Source: Hypsibius dujardini
Taxonomy: Eukaryota > Tardigrada > Eutardigrada > Parachela > Hypsibiidae
Assembly: GCA_001579985.1 (NCBI GenBank)
Contig: LRSR01009249.1
Location: 1 to 24,086, forward strand
Length of the DNA: 24,086 nt
Direction: 5' to 3'
Shown: in pieces, positions 1-11,656 of the stretch
How positions within the stretch are numbered: position 1 is the stretch's first letter
Layout: every line of letters starts with the position of its first letter
Made by a program: the position numbers and the translations under genes
The notes under the pieces: model-generated
What the model was told of the DNA's origin: nothing
The model's database searches: none
Seen by the model: only the letters and a program-made list of their open reading frames with translations

Positions 1-222
1 ATACTTGAAGAGTTGAAGAGTGGGAGGAAGGATTTGGCGCGCCAGAGAGGATGCTGCTACGGCAATGGTCTCCTTCCTCTCTCCCTCCTTCCCACCCACG
101 GAGAAGAGACAGGAAGCGTCATATACGTAGATCGTGTGATGCAGCACCCACACCACACGGCTCTCACTCAGCGTGGTTCGCCGATCCATGTAGTGTAGTA
201 TATGTTGTATGCGGGCAATTGC

Positions 223-223
<1 letters not shown>

Positions 224-258
<35 letters not shown>

Positions 259-259
259 T
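224..259 (+). repeat. TTTC tetranucleotide microsatellite
   Basis: Nine uninterrupted copies of CTTT/TTTC lie about 650 bp upstream of the receptor start codon. This is a simple repeat, likely polymorphic in length. No function is implied. Confidence 0.95.
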
Positions 260-778
260 ACTTACATCTCACACCAGCAAACTCGTCTCTTCTTTTCTCT
301 TCTCATCATCTTTTTCAACTCAGACGATCTTTAACGCAAAAACGGCAATCTCTTTTTTGGATAATTAGCCAACTATAGCTGCATGAGGGACCTTTAGCTG
401 GACTCTACTCTACCGGTCATGCCCAATGTGGAGGATGATGAGGAGCGATATCTCGTCGCTTGATAGTCATCCTTGATATAATCTCCTATCGTGGTTGCAT
501 GCAGTTGCAGCCCCTGTTCCCGCACATTACTCGGAATAATATTATTAACACCCAAGATGGATCAAGACCTGGCAGTCTGATTAATCTCTCCCTTTTATGG
601 ATTTGCAAGGTAGACAGCGACAAAGACGGAAGCCATGAGGGAACGGACGGGATTGGTCAGCAGCAGGCCAGCTTGTTTGCCCGCTCTTTCGGGGGTTTAA
701 CGGCACGACTTGCCTTGCCACTTTGATGAATGCCGTTTAATTTGTTTTTCCCACAATCAATATGAATTATTGCTGGGA

Positions 779-786
779 TATAAAAA
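779..786 (+). promoter_or_regulatory. Possible TATA box of the amine receptor gene
   Basis: The octamer TATAAAAA sits 125-132 bp upstream of the receptor ATG. If it acts as a TATA box, transcription would start near 805-815 and give a 5' UTR of about 100 nt. Support comes only from the match and the spacing. AT-rich octamers are common, so this is tentative. Confidence 0.3.
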
Positions 787-910
787 ACCGACAATATCTT
801 CATTTGAATTGGGTGAAAAGTTGCGAGTTACCAACTCAGCCAGAACTTCCGAATTAGGTAGTGCAAATAACTATCCTTTGCTGACGGAAAAGCTTGATCT
901 GTGACCGAGA

Positions 911-3900
911 ATGGATGACCATCCTGCGGATGCGGTCTTGCCCTTTTACCTCGAGCAACCGACGGACATGATCGTTTTGTCGTTGGTCAATGCCACAGAC
1001 AATGGTACTACGCATCCGGCTCAGTTGTACATGGGGACTATCGAAGCGACCATCACCACCTCTGTCTGGATTCTAATCCTCCTAACAGCCTCAATTGGAA
1101 ACGTCCTGGTCATCGTTGCCATCTTCACCCATCCGGCCCTTTACATCGTCCAGAATTTCTTACTCGTCTCGCTCGCCTGTGCGGATATCTTGGTGAGAGA
1201 TACATAGGAGCCTAAAAAGAAGACGACACATCTAGCTAATCAATTTCAGACGGACAGACTGATGGATCAATAAATACTATATTACTTGAAAAGTCTATGT
1301 CTGGATGAATGGATGCACATCGGAACGTTGATTAGAATAAATGTTGAATATAAATATGTGTCTTGTTGTATATTTGGGAAGAAAGAAGGAAGAAGGAAGG
1401 AAGGAGGCTGGGGGCGTTGAGTGCTTAATTCAGCGTGAGGAGCGATTGATGTTTGTCACTGTTATGTCACTTAATTGAATTCAATCGCCCAGTTGAAGCC
1501 TTCCCATCAGCCCACAGACAGACATTGTATCTCGGCGTTCACTCTCTAATTAGCCCGGATAACCTCTATTTCAAATTCCAATACGGTCTCCCTCCTACTG
1601 TACACATGTTTCCTTGGCATAAACAGAGCCCTTGAGTGGGTCGCCGAATGGTAATAATTTTGTTATGTTAGGTCGCAACGCTGGTCATGCCGTTCTCCAT
1701 TACCACTACTCTATTGGGGGAGTGGATCTTCGGACGTGGTTTCTGCTTGTTTCATGTGACCTGTGACGTCTTGCTGTGCACAGCCTCAATTTTGCATTTG
1801 GTGGCAATTGCTCTCGACCGGTAAGTCACACCACCAGACTACAATACCAATCAAATGCCAAAGGAATAAACGTAGGCCTAAGAAGCCATTTACTTTTTCT
1901 TATTCATCTCAAAAGACTTGAACCGTTTGCATTCGGTGCAAGGAGACCGTCAAGCTCGTCATTCAGAACTGCAATACTAACACCGTTGCATTTCTTCTTT
2001 GGCTAGTCCAAGTCAGCAAGGCATAATTATAGGATTAAACGTTTGATTCTCTGTTAACGGAATATCTTATTACAATATTCCCTATGTCGGAAAAAGAGGA
2101 TGCAAGTATGAAGAGCGCTGTGACCTTGGCCTGTTATTACAGTACAGTACTGTCTCTACATATAAGTTATTACGTGACAGGGCGCAGCACAGGTCGCGGA
2201 GACATTTTGGAGAGAGCTAGTACAGTATCTTATTAGAGTATGGGAGGCGTTTCTGCTCCTATGTCTACAGTAGTTGAAAAGGGGGTCTTTTTATGATGAA
2301 TGTGTAGAGCGAGTGTAACCTAATTGATTTCTCACTAATCATTGAAGCGTTTCTAAAGAAACGGAAGGAAGAAGATGGAAAAAAGATGGGCCCAAGAAAA
2401 ATAAACGAATGGATGATTGAATTGGCAGAGAATGTGATTACACTCGCTCCCTCCGTGGGCAGTCTAGAGGAGTACTTACCCTTCCTCGTACCAATGTCTG
2501 TCTTCTTGCTTCGACAACCGAAAATACTTAAGAAGCCGTCCATATTTAGTGACTACGTTGCCTCATACCAGTTTTACTACCAAATACTCGCGAATTGCGG
2601 AATGACGCATGAGAAGTGGATGAATTTTCTTGCTGCCGTAAAGCAAAACTTAATAGTATAGAATACTAGTACAGTATTAATCACGCTAAACCAAGAGCGA
2701 CATGGTCTTCCTGCCTTCCTTCCCACGTTGATTTTTTAGCCATTTAAAACTTGTGTCTACCACAAAGACAACTGGGATTATTTGCTTCAGCATCAAGATT
2801 TGGACAGGGCGGGGCGGGTTGATTTAGCGACAGCGGTCTGATACAGTACAGTTGTAAGTCCCGGTTGCGATCATCTAATCGCGTCTTCGTGGAAGAAGGA
2901 ACAAAGATGCCAGAGTAAACAAAGACACAGTATGGTAGAATTTCCATTTCATCCCGGAAGAGTAGTAGTTGTTAGACCTGACCAATTTTTTTACTCCTGC
3001 GATAAGTCAGGGGGGATGGAAAATTGTGCAGACAAGTTGAATGTTTGCACTTTGAGAGAATGCTTTTTAGTTAGGGGCGGGCGTGGTAGTGTATGTAAAG
3101 TGTGTAAACACCCGCCAAAGGAATGCGCAATGGAAGCGAGCCAGCTACTTGTGATGAATGGAGGAATCTGTTGATTCTAGGATGATGTGATGGCAGACGG
3201 GGGAATATATATCCATCTCCACACGATCATTAATTACCGGCCGTAGGGGGTATATATACTAGTAGTGCTGCACGTAAGTAAACAACTATTACGTCTAGCG
3301 TGGCAGGAAGGGCATTTTACACTTTTTCCCTGTTTGCTCATTTCCCGATTTGTATGTACACTTTCTTCTGCTCTGGACAGGATATGCTGCTAAAAAGCTG
3401 ATAGCACTTGCTCACACATTTCTGCTTGATTTGGAGCATGTTTTTTGAATTACGCTAGTCTGCAGGGTTCTTTATTTCTTTCTGCATGTGTGTCTGTCCA
3501 CTGTAATTTGCCCTTCTTCCTTATAAGCAGGCAACACATTGACCTCGGTCCTTGGGATTTGGTCATTTTTCCACTCGTGGGGTTCATGCCGAAATGAGTA
3601 TTAATAATGCAAATGATCAAAGTGGACTTCTCTCCGTCCTCAACCAATCGTCAAGAGATGGAGCAAAATAACATGTGCTGCGGAGTTGAAAGAAGACTCA
3701 ATGAGACAGATAGAAGGCGTTTCCAGTTTTAGAACTTACTATCCTTCTAGAGCAGTCCTTCTTTAGGCTTTCGCATTAACTGCCACGTGTATAGGGAAGG
3801 AAGGAGCGACCGTTTGCGACCTTTATTAAAGAGACTTTCCTTGCCCTTGGTGTGTGTAGAAAGGAGTGAAATGACAAATTAACTGCTTGCCGTGAACGTT

Positions 3901-6900
3901 GAATGATCTATCTCTGTGAGACGCGTGGGGGTTAAAAGTGAAGAGTGATTTGAAAGGCCGCTGGTCCTATAGTCTCTTCTTGGGGTTCCCCTTCCTCTCT
4001 TCCTCACAATCTCATGAGTGAGATTTCAAGTTTAGATCCAACCCAGTATTTGTATGATGTGTCGTGGAAAGGCGATCCGCCGACCGTGTGAAGGAAGCCG
4101 ACCCAGAGACGGAGACGGAGAGCCGAGCTGGAGGCAATAAGTGATTTGATCCCGTTCTCTTGTTTTGTCCGCCATGTTCACACCCCAACACACATTCAAA
4201 CGTCACAACATTTTGCGCATTTCATTTATCGCCATGTTAAGCCCGTTTGTTTGTTTCGCCTTTTTTCCTCCTCTCTCCCCTCTTTCTTTAATGGAAGAGA
4301 GCAATGGCCCGGATGAAGTCATTTAAGTAATAGAGTCATGTAGAAATATTCTATCGTGCAGGTAAAAAAGCCGAAGATAGAGACTTTGAAACGGAATGAG
4401 CCCGTCTTGAGCATAAATAATGGAGGGATTAGTCTAGCCACTAGCAAGGTTCTTGGCCATCAGACACCGGAAAAGCCTCCGTCATCCTACGTCTCGATCG
4501 GTATGAGCAAGGCAGCAAATCCCCAATAGTCTGCGAGCCTAAAAAAGCGTTTATGCAGCGATCACTGGATAATTTTTGTCTGTCTGTGTCGCCTTCGTTT
4601 CTCCTTGTGAATCGAGTGATGGACCCAGTGGATTTGTCTCCCGGGGGATTGGAGGAAGGGAACGATCGGCCGTCGTGGTGGATGAGGGGGAGGAAGAGGA
4701 CGCAAGCCAAGGAAGTGACTGTTGTCAAGTTGAACAGCTGCGCAGAGCTTTTGCATGCGTTCCACCTCGGCGCTGCTGTAATCAAAGATGTGAGCCTGTG
4801 ATGCACACACACAAACACACTTATATTTAACGTTTCCCAATGAGGAAGGGAAAAAGCAGAAATGGCCCCAGTAAAAGGCAAGCTGTTTCTAACATGAAAG
4901 ACAGGCTCATTGCACTTGAAACAGGAAGGAAGTGGTCGAAATTGTGCTCCATATGCAAGCAATGCATCAAGTCATTCCTATCTTCACTTGGCTTCTCTTC
5001 CTTCCTTCCCTACTGCGAGCATTGGCTTTTGTTTAAAACTTCACTGGGATGCATGGAGTGCAATTACTTAATGTCTTTCCGTTCCTCGAGTATTGCACTG
5101 AGGAATAAGCACGCATATCCGCAGAGTGCCAACGGGAGCAGAGGAAAGTCATTAGGAAGGAATATTACACTCGGACCCCTTTCTAATAATGCCCTTCCAG
5201 TCATACACAATACTCTCTCAACTTTGACTGCTCGATCCTTCTTCTATCCCATTTGGTCCCCATGCCCTCGCGATTACTATTAATTCTTTTGCGCGTTAAC
5301 GCCACATGCAATTGCAATTCGTAGCTCTGGCTGTTCCTTTTTCGAACCTCCCCTTTAACAAACGAACAGAGGAATAAACAGTTCGCGCCTAGAACAGTGC
5401 TCTTTTCCTTAAGAAAATTAACTTGTTTATTCGCGGAGAGCGGCGGTAGTTGGCCTCTGCGATAGATAGCCCAATCTGGTCTGACAAGTGCAGAATGTTT
5501 AATGACAATAAATCAGGCCAAACTATAAGGGTCCTGTCAAAGCCTCACCATCCAAACGGGCATCTTGAGACACCGCGTCGACCAGCAGATGAAAGGAAGG
5601 AGAGGACCAACTCCTTCTGGTTCGCTCTCTTTCTTTCATCAAACTCTCATCAGCAAGCGCTCCATATCTAAATATCCCCCCATTCCCTAATGGCCAATTC
5701 AGCGCTTCAGCACCAGCATCTTTTAAGCTGCTCCGGCTACAACATACAACCAACCAGAGTATCTCTTCACTGTGAAACCAACCCCTTTGAAGGACCATGA
5801 TCTCCTGGTCCTGGCGCGAGCACCGGGATTTCCGCGCTTAAAGTACTGTAACTTTGCACGGTTAAGAGAGAATTTAATTTGCATGTCATTTTGCCCATAG
5901 ATCATAGATGCCGTTATATAATAGGGAACAACAATCCCTATTGCATTCTCGCTCTGTTTTCTTCCTTTTAAGCGCACGATCCTTCTTTGATAAGAGCGAG
6001 CCATCGGGATAGTTGTACGTTGAAATATTCCGCCCTTTTCATTTCTAAGAAGACTAACCTTAGTTTATGTTGACCAAAGGTTTATTGATTAAGCACAAAT
6101 CGTGGGATGCAAACTTTTGAATTTTGATCAAGAAGCAATATTTAAATCCCCCATCGAAGACTCTTAAAACCACCTTAAAGGGAACAAGATCGGACCTAAC
6201 TGCATGTTGGAGTAAAGGAATCTGCCTAAAGGCACTAAACTGCATTGATGTAATCTGTTACAGCATCGGCTGGGTTGGGAGGTTGTTTGTAGTAGTAGGC
6301 GAGGAACGTAAAATACACCTCCTGTCCTGACTGTGCGTTGCAGGATTAATTAACAGTCAAAAGAGTAGAGTTGGTTTAGGCCACATTCCTGGCATCTCCT
6401 CCCACACCCTTCTTTGATGGAACGATCCCTAACGGACAGCGTTTATTTCCTCGTGAGCACCCTCAACTCAAACTAATATAGAAAGAAAGAAGCGGCTCTA
6501 ACGATCCAAATGTCATCCCGATCAAAGGCGATCAATTAAAAGTCGTAACCTGGACTCTGCACGTCTCGTCCTGTGTTCCTCGGCTTGCCGAAAGGGAAGA
6601 GCCGCCTGTTAATGCTGGTATGTAGTATGTGTGGATGTGGTGGGCGCTTTTTGGCAAGACGCCCGGGAAGCTGGTATGTGAGAGGATAGGGAAGGAAGAG
6701 AAAGTAGTTAAATGTATCCATCAAAAAAGACGACGAACGTTCGCGTGTCTGAACCGGGGAAAGGTTTATACTGTGTGTGTGTGCTTTTTTAAATGAATCT
6801 TTGGCAAGGGATAGAAGGAAGGAAAGAAGGGAATGACACAAGACAGCACAAACTCTTTCCCTCAAGTATATATTTAGCCCATCAACATCATCAGGCGTCA

Positions 6901-9045
6901 AACTATTTTCCTTCTCCAGTAACGAATCATTAGCTTCTTCGCGCGTCGCCGCTGGGGCGTGCCGTAAAAGAAGGACATTCTTCGTAGAACCAAATGACTG
7001 TAATGTAGAGCGTATGCTCATTAGCTCTCGCACTACTACAGTATATACTGACTGACTAATGGGCGGCATTGTAACGACCAGATGAAACGGCTCAACCGAG
7101 CCAGCTATTAGGCTCTTTCATCCACCTCTTTTCACTCCAATCACCCCAAAGAGGTCCCCGTTGACCCTGACCGTCATACTTACCCTACACAAAACACATT
7201 CACACCACATGCCACCCATATGGCTTGAGCAAATAATGCAAGATTTAATTTACGTTTACGTTAGTGCGTGTTGTCCTAAATAATGTGGCTCTATATTTAC
7301 AAACACTGACATTCATATAATCTCATCTCTCCCTATAGGTTCTTCGCAATCCACTATCCCATCCGATATGCTCAAACGCGTAACCTGACCTTTGTCTTGG
7401 TGATGATTGGTTCAGCGTGGGTGGTCAGCGGGCTCATCTCCATCCCTCCACTCCTCGGATGGACGGACATGAGTCCGAACCAATCCGAATGCGGTTATGT
7501 TAGTGAAAAAGGCTACATCGTCTACAGCTCCCTGGGATCCTTCTATATTCCCCTCATCATCCTGGTGACAGTTTATTTGACCATTTTCATTTCGGCCCGA
7601 CGTCGACTGAGGCGAAGGGCGGGAGCGAATTCTCCGTATTCCGCAGCGTCAACCCCCGTCGCTCCACAAGGTATGAAGGAAGAAAAGGGACACACCCCTT
7701 TCCGTGCAAGCAATTGCGCCAGCTGTATACGCTCTTTCAGCATTTTCGATTAAGAGACCAGCATTTTAATCCAGCATTTCGTGACGAAGGAGAGAATAGA
7801 AAGGTGCATAGGTTGATAAGGGGTTTTTGTTTGCTGTTGCAGTGGACGTGGCCTCCATCGACTCGCCTGACAAATCCGATGCGGGATCCAGTAGTACCAC
7901 GCCAGGTGGTGGTGGCGGAGGAGGAGGAGGAGGAGGAGGAGGAACGGCAACGGGATCAAGCTGGCTGTCCAACGCACAAAGTAATCAGCTTCAGACACGT
8001 CAACTGGCCGACCACCGCCGGCTTCACCGCAAATTCTTATGCTTTCCCCTTGCGAGCCGGTGTTCGGCGTGTCAACGTGCCCGCCATCGCATGACAAAAG
8101 AGAGCTCGCAGATCATCTCAAGCTTCCAGATTATCGAGGAGGACGACTTCTCGGCCGCTTGCTCCCCGATTGTTGACCTGACTCTGCCGCAGACAGAGTC
8201 CCTTTTCAGCCACTCCCTTCATAATAATAATACAAAGGCTTCTGTTCCACTGTTGGACTTGGGCCATCATCATAACCACTCCTCCTCTACCACTACTACT
8301 AGCAATGGCAGTCTTAAGCACTCAACCTCATCCTGTTCAGGCTCCCTCCTGCCTGATCCCTGTGGCAAATCCCCTTCTCACCTCTTTGTGCCCAAGATTA
8401 TCCGTCCCAAGCAGCTTGCTTCAGCCTCGTCCGCACAAACCAAGTCCTCCTCACCCAAGTCCAAGAACAAGACCACGGCTAACAACCACAACACAAGTCC
8501 CGCCAAAAAACAGCTTCTGTCCAATAATAGTCAATCTGTCGACGTTAAGCGTAAGCTTTCACCACAACATCTATATTGTTCCCCTCTAAAAAATCGTTTC
8601 TCTTTCAGAAAGCCTAGCAAAGAGGCAAAAGATCAGCTTGACCCGAGAGCGACGCGCTGCACGAACTTTGCTGATTGTTGTCCTGGTATTTGTCATTTGC
8701 TGGTTGCCTTTTTTCGTCTGGGTAAGAGTTGTAGCTATAGTCTGCTCTCAATCTCCGTGAGCTAAAAGCATTTGTCTCCTTTTCTCTCCTAGTACTTGGT
8801 GAAGCCGTTCTGCCCTGACTGCCCCATGGACGAACGATCATATAACTTCATATTGTGGCTAGGATTTCTTAACAGGTAGAGGTACAAGATGCGTCAATCA
8901 CCAGATGATAGTTAAAAAAATATTTGTGTTTTTCAGTTCACTCAACCCAATCATCTACACAATATTCAATCTGGACTTCCGGAAAGCTTTTGTGAAAATT
9001 TTCCAAAAGATGTTTTACAAAGACCGCAGGCGTACATTTTACTAA
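911..9045 (+). CDS. Biogenic amine GPCR, octopamine/tyramine-like (7 exons, 591 aa)
   Basis: Class A receptor expected at the cell surface and to signal through G proteins. Exons: 911-1192, 1672-1820, 7339-7670, 7843-8550, 8609-8721, 8793-8875 and 8937-9045. They total 1776 nt, all junctions are GT-AG and every phase matches. Visible marks: N-glycosylation sequons at N27 and N31; GNVLV of TM1 (N64); LACAD of TM2 (D92); C119 and the amine-binding Asp D126 in TM3; DRF (143-145) where DRY is usual; W172 in TM4; C195 in the second extracellular loop; S207, S208 and S211 in TM5 with P215; CWLPFF (521-526) in TM6; NPIIY (559-563) in TM7. The IYTIFNLDFRKAF stretch and short tail are typical of tyramine, octopamine, alpha-2 and D2-like receptors. 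The third cytoplasmic loop is about 280 residues, rich in Ser, Asn and His, with 13 glycines in a row. The start is the first ATG after an in-frame stop. The exact ligand cannot be read from sequence; a D2-like dopamine or 5-HT1-like receptor is the main alternative. Confidence 0.93.
1193..1671 (+). other. Intron 1 of the amine receptor gene
   Basis: Phase-0 intron of 479 bp with a GTGAGA donor and a TTATGTTAG acceptor, separating the TM2 exon into ADIL and VATLVMPF. It holds a GAAGGAAGG-type purine-rich run near 1380-1405. I see no gene or mobile element in it. Confidence 0.85.
1821..7338 (+). other. Intron 2 of the amine receptor gene (5.5 kb)
   Basis: Phase-2 intron with a GTAAGT donor and a CCCTATAG acceptor. 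It splits the arginine codon of the DR motif. Several unconnected open frames of 80-177 codons occur on both strands (for example 4441-4962 minus, 4840-5283 plus, 6536-7069 minus). None shows a recognisable domain and overlapping frames are equally open, so I regard them as chance. The intron also holds short CA/GT runs (about 4803-4820 and 6770-6782) and a cluster of TACAGTA heptamers (2138-2848). No transposon ends were recognised. Confidence 0.8.
7905..7943 (+). repeat. GGN run encoding 13 glycines in the receptor's third loop
   Basis: Thirteen consecutive GGT, GGC and GGA codons, mostly GGA, lie early in the large third intracellular loop (exon 4). The mix of codons at the 5' end and pure GGA at the 3' end suggests triplet expansion. 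A length change of one unit keeps the frame, so length variation would be tolerated. Confidence 0.9.
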
Positions 9046-9818
9046 AGGCGAAAGTGCATTCGTCCGAGCTGTTGTGTATCATCATAATGAGAAGACGACT
9101 CGGTCCGTGATTGAATCTGTGATTCGTTTCAATGCAGTGGTTTTTCTTGCGTTACAGTGCCACGTCTCAAGGTAAAATCAGAAATCGTAAAAAGACGTGC
9201 CAGTCTGATGCTGGGAATAAAACGAGCTCTTATGATAGTTCTAGGAAATACAGTAATGCTCATCTTGACTCTGTGAAACGGCCCTTCTCTCCGGAGCAGG
9301 ATGATACCTATAATACTGCCATGCAATAATAGTCTATCACTTTTGAGCTTACAGCGACGGACCACTTCTCGGATCAAATGTAAAAAACCGTTCAAAAGCG
9401 GCGTTTATATAGTTTAGTTTGCTGGAGTGTCATCCGCATGCACCAAAGTAAAGACGGTGGAAGTTAGTGGTTTACGCCGATTAGGCATTATAATATACCT
9501 AACGACGGTACCATTATAGTGAAATTGTTCTACGTAACCTGGACCATTTGTCGTCATCAGTATCTCAGAATATCCAATCAGTCGAGGATATGCGTGGACG
9601 TTCTTCCAAAGGATGGGTTGGCAAACTGTCTGAAGACAGATTGATATGCAGGCCTCAAACAAACTCATCAGCGAGCCCCTTGGCCTCCTCGTGTGTGACC
9701 AGTAACAATTCTGTTTCGAGACATGCATTCGAAATGCTCTTCTGCTTGATTTCTATAAATCAAGGGGTTATTTTTTATTTGCATATTTAATAGCCGAAAT
9801 TCGGGATTCCACTAGGCT
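9046..9818. other. Receptor 3' UTR and intergenic DNA
   Basis: After the receptor stop codon there is a canonical AATAAA at 9216-9221, which could end the transcript about 190-200 nt into the 3' UTR. Beyond it there is an open frame on the minus strand (9414-9728, 104 codons) with no resemblance I recognise. It may be 3' flanking sequence of the retrotransposon remnant that lies next to it. Confidence 0.5.
9216..9221 (+). promoter_or_regulatory. Candidate poly(A) signal of the amine receptor gene
   Basis: AATAAA hexamer 171 bp after the receptor stop codon, on the coding strand. The position is reasonable for a short 3' UTR, but no transcript evidence is available. Confidence 0.45.
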
Positions 9819-10178
9819 CTACAAAAAAAGAAGTAAAATTACTGCTTCAAGGAAAGTAGAGTACACTTCGTCTAACTCTCGTGAAAGAGGATGAGTAGAT
9901 AAAACGCAAGTGGCATTTCCTCTTTGAATCTCGATGCTGACACGCTGACAAAGATATTCAAAGGACTTCTTCTCTCCAGTCCGACCAGCAATTTTCCGAC
10001 CGAGAGAAGACAACAGAGATTTAGTAGTCGGACCCCACGGCCCCAAAGTTTCGAAAGAAATGGGACTAAAGAAAAAACGCCCTCGAAGAAAGTCGTAGTG
10101 CTGAGATTTTCGTTGCTCTGCCTTGACCGCCGCTCCTCCGGCCGCCGTGATGGTGTCCGCGATGTTAGAGGTCGCCAT
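9819..10178 (-). mobile_element. Decayed retrotransposon reverse-transcriptase C-terminal tail
   Basis: The minus-strand open frame of 119 codons contains, in order: an Ala/Lys-rich segment (GGAAVKAEQRKSQHYDFL), the motif FETLGPWGPTTKSLL, the segment LGRKIAGRTGE, and the segment QRVSIEIQRGNATCVL. This order (FETLGP, then LGRRI..TG, then QR.S.AIQRGNA) is the one I know from the C-terminal end of reverse-transcriptase ORFs of retroelements, probably non-LTR, that are abundant in invertebrate genomes. The catalytic YADD region would lie upstream on the minus strand (above 10178) and is not seen there. A stop codon occurs four codons before the first Met in the same frame. This is therefore a truncated, inactive copy. 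The family assignment comes from motif memory, not a search. Confidence 0.6.
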
Positions 10179-11590
10179 TGTATCCGAGCATTATTAGTCC
10201 AGCGATTCAATGGAAGGTATCCTACGTTATCTACCTTGCGCAACATAGGGTACAATGGTTGCATCTCTAAGGTCCTGAACGGCTGCGCCAGCGAATGGGG
10301 CTACCGACGTGGATTTGTTGATGAGGTCGTGCCTTGAAGTAGATGACTAAACGTCTTCTCTTCTGGACACTGGGCACCGGAAACTCTTGGCATTCCGTCA
10401 GCTCCGTTTCAGTAATCGGATTATCTAGACATTATAGGGCGTTAGTAAGTAGTGTAAGAATGAAAGAGTGCCGTGTGAGGGCATCAAAACCTGAAAAGAA
10501 GGTCTCCACTTGGTGATTGGTAGTCAAGAGTGTGACACTCAATTTACGACCGGCAAGCCTTTCATCCCCACCGCAATTCCCATTACGGAGAAGGTTTAGA
10601 GGTGGGCTGTCAATTTGAGAGGAAAGATGGAATTTGTTATACAGCAGACGAGTGAGTCGTCTGTCAGACGCCCTCTGCAGGTCGTGAACGAGAGCTACAG
10701 GAAACCTTAATTGAGGAACAGATTGAGCTTTAGGAGTCTCTGCAATCCTGCCCCTTGATGCCGCTGTCACTGGCAACAAGTCGGCTACCGCCATTGTCCT
10801 ACTATCCATTTGTTGTTTATCTTCAGCGTGACATTTATAAATTGCAAATGGATGTTGTTTCTTTGATTTGTTGTAGCCAGTTATTTTGATTCGCGTTCCG
10901 TTACCGATTTCCTTGAGTGCTCCATATGACTGTTAAGATTAAAGAACGATGTATGTTCACTGTACAACGAGAAAGGTCGACACAATACCTTCTTTGTTGC
11001 TGACCTGCTGATTCGTGAGTCGGTCGTTTTTCGTTGAGAGGAAATGTGGGATTCCCTTTGGTTTTTTGCCCATAAACTGTTGTGGTTGTTTTCCCATTGT
11101 CATCAGAGCCGGCATTTAAGCAGAAGCAAAACATAACAGCCTCTCCAAGATTAGACTAAAACGAACGTATAAAACTGCATTTATTTAAAACTATTAGATT
11201 GAATGTCAAACATATGTTGGTTGCGGTGAAATGCCGCAATAATTTTCGGCAGCTCAAACAAAATTAAGAATTAACTCAGAAAAACAAAAGGGCTCTTGTC
11301 AGATCAGATTGTCGCATCCCAAGTACGCAAATTGTTGGCTTTCTTGAGGGAAATGTTTGTTTTCTGTCCTGATTTTATCCCTCGATCTTGATGCGGAAAA
11401 AGGCCTCACAAATAGGAATCGTTGCCTAGGATACTAGATATCCTAAATACGAAGCTTTCACTTAATCTAGTGGCGAATGTTGCCAAAAAAGGCGCACAAA
11501 GTTTAATAATTAAGAGTTTCAGTAGTGCGCACTGTGTACTCTCCAGCGTGAGTAATGAGCATATGTTCACTATTTTATCACAAACTGATT
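10179..11590. other. Intergenic DNA, possibly more retroelement remnant
   Basis: The minus-strand frame 10432-10809 (125 codons) lies upstream of the reverse-transcriptase tail in the same orientation and could be decayed element sequence. I see no RT, endonuclease or zinc-knuckle motif in it, so this is only a possibility. The remaining part up to 11590 shows no gene. Confidence 0.3.
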
Positions 11591-11656
11591 TTTAATGCCA
11601 CTTTTGGCACAGTAGAAACCAGATTTAATGCCACTGTTGGCACAGTTGAGACCAGG
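11591..11656 (+). repeat. Two tandem 33-bp units with TGCCA/TGGCA dyads
   Basis: Two head-to-tail copies (11591-11623 and 11624-11656) begin with TTTAATGCCAC and differ at only a few positions. Each contains the inverted pair TGCCA-N4-TGGCA, a short dyad that resembles a nuclear factor I half-site pair. This is a local tandem duplication. Regulatory meaning is speculation. Confidence 0.8.

Larger units (their letters stand above)
1..910. other. Upstream region of the amine receptor gene
   Basis: No protein-coding exon can be supported here. The stretch holds a nine-unit TTTC microsatellite (224-259) and a TATA-like sequence (779-786). An in-frame stop codon (TGA, 902-904) lies nine bases before the receptor start codon, so the receptor ORF does not extend upstream without splicing. 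The short open frames in this stretch overlap each other and resemble no family I know. It probably contains the promoter and 5' UTR of the receptor, but this is inferred from position only. Confidence 0.5.

Noticed and set aside
2932-3174. Cys-rich 80-codon frame that could be a small secreted peptide
   Set aside because: There is no signal peptide and the cysteines are irregular.
4441-4962. 173-codon minus-strand open frame inside receptor intron 2
   Set aside because: The overlapping plus and minus frames in 4550-4840 are equally open. There is no domain, signal peptide or family resemblance, so it is likely chance.
4840-5283. 147-codon plus-strand frame with several cysteines
   Set aside because: The cysteine spacing does not match a known zinc-binding or secreted fold, and there are no splice sites or homology to support a nested gene.
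6536-7069. 177-codon minus-strand open frame near the end of receptor intron 2
   Set aside because: Composition changes along the frame and no motif or start context supports it. Treated as a chance ORF in noncoding DNA.
7750-8097. Proline-rich minus-strand frames opposite receptor exon 4
   Set aside because: They are the antisense shadow of the GGA glycine run and other coding triplets.
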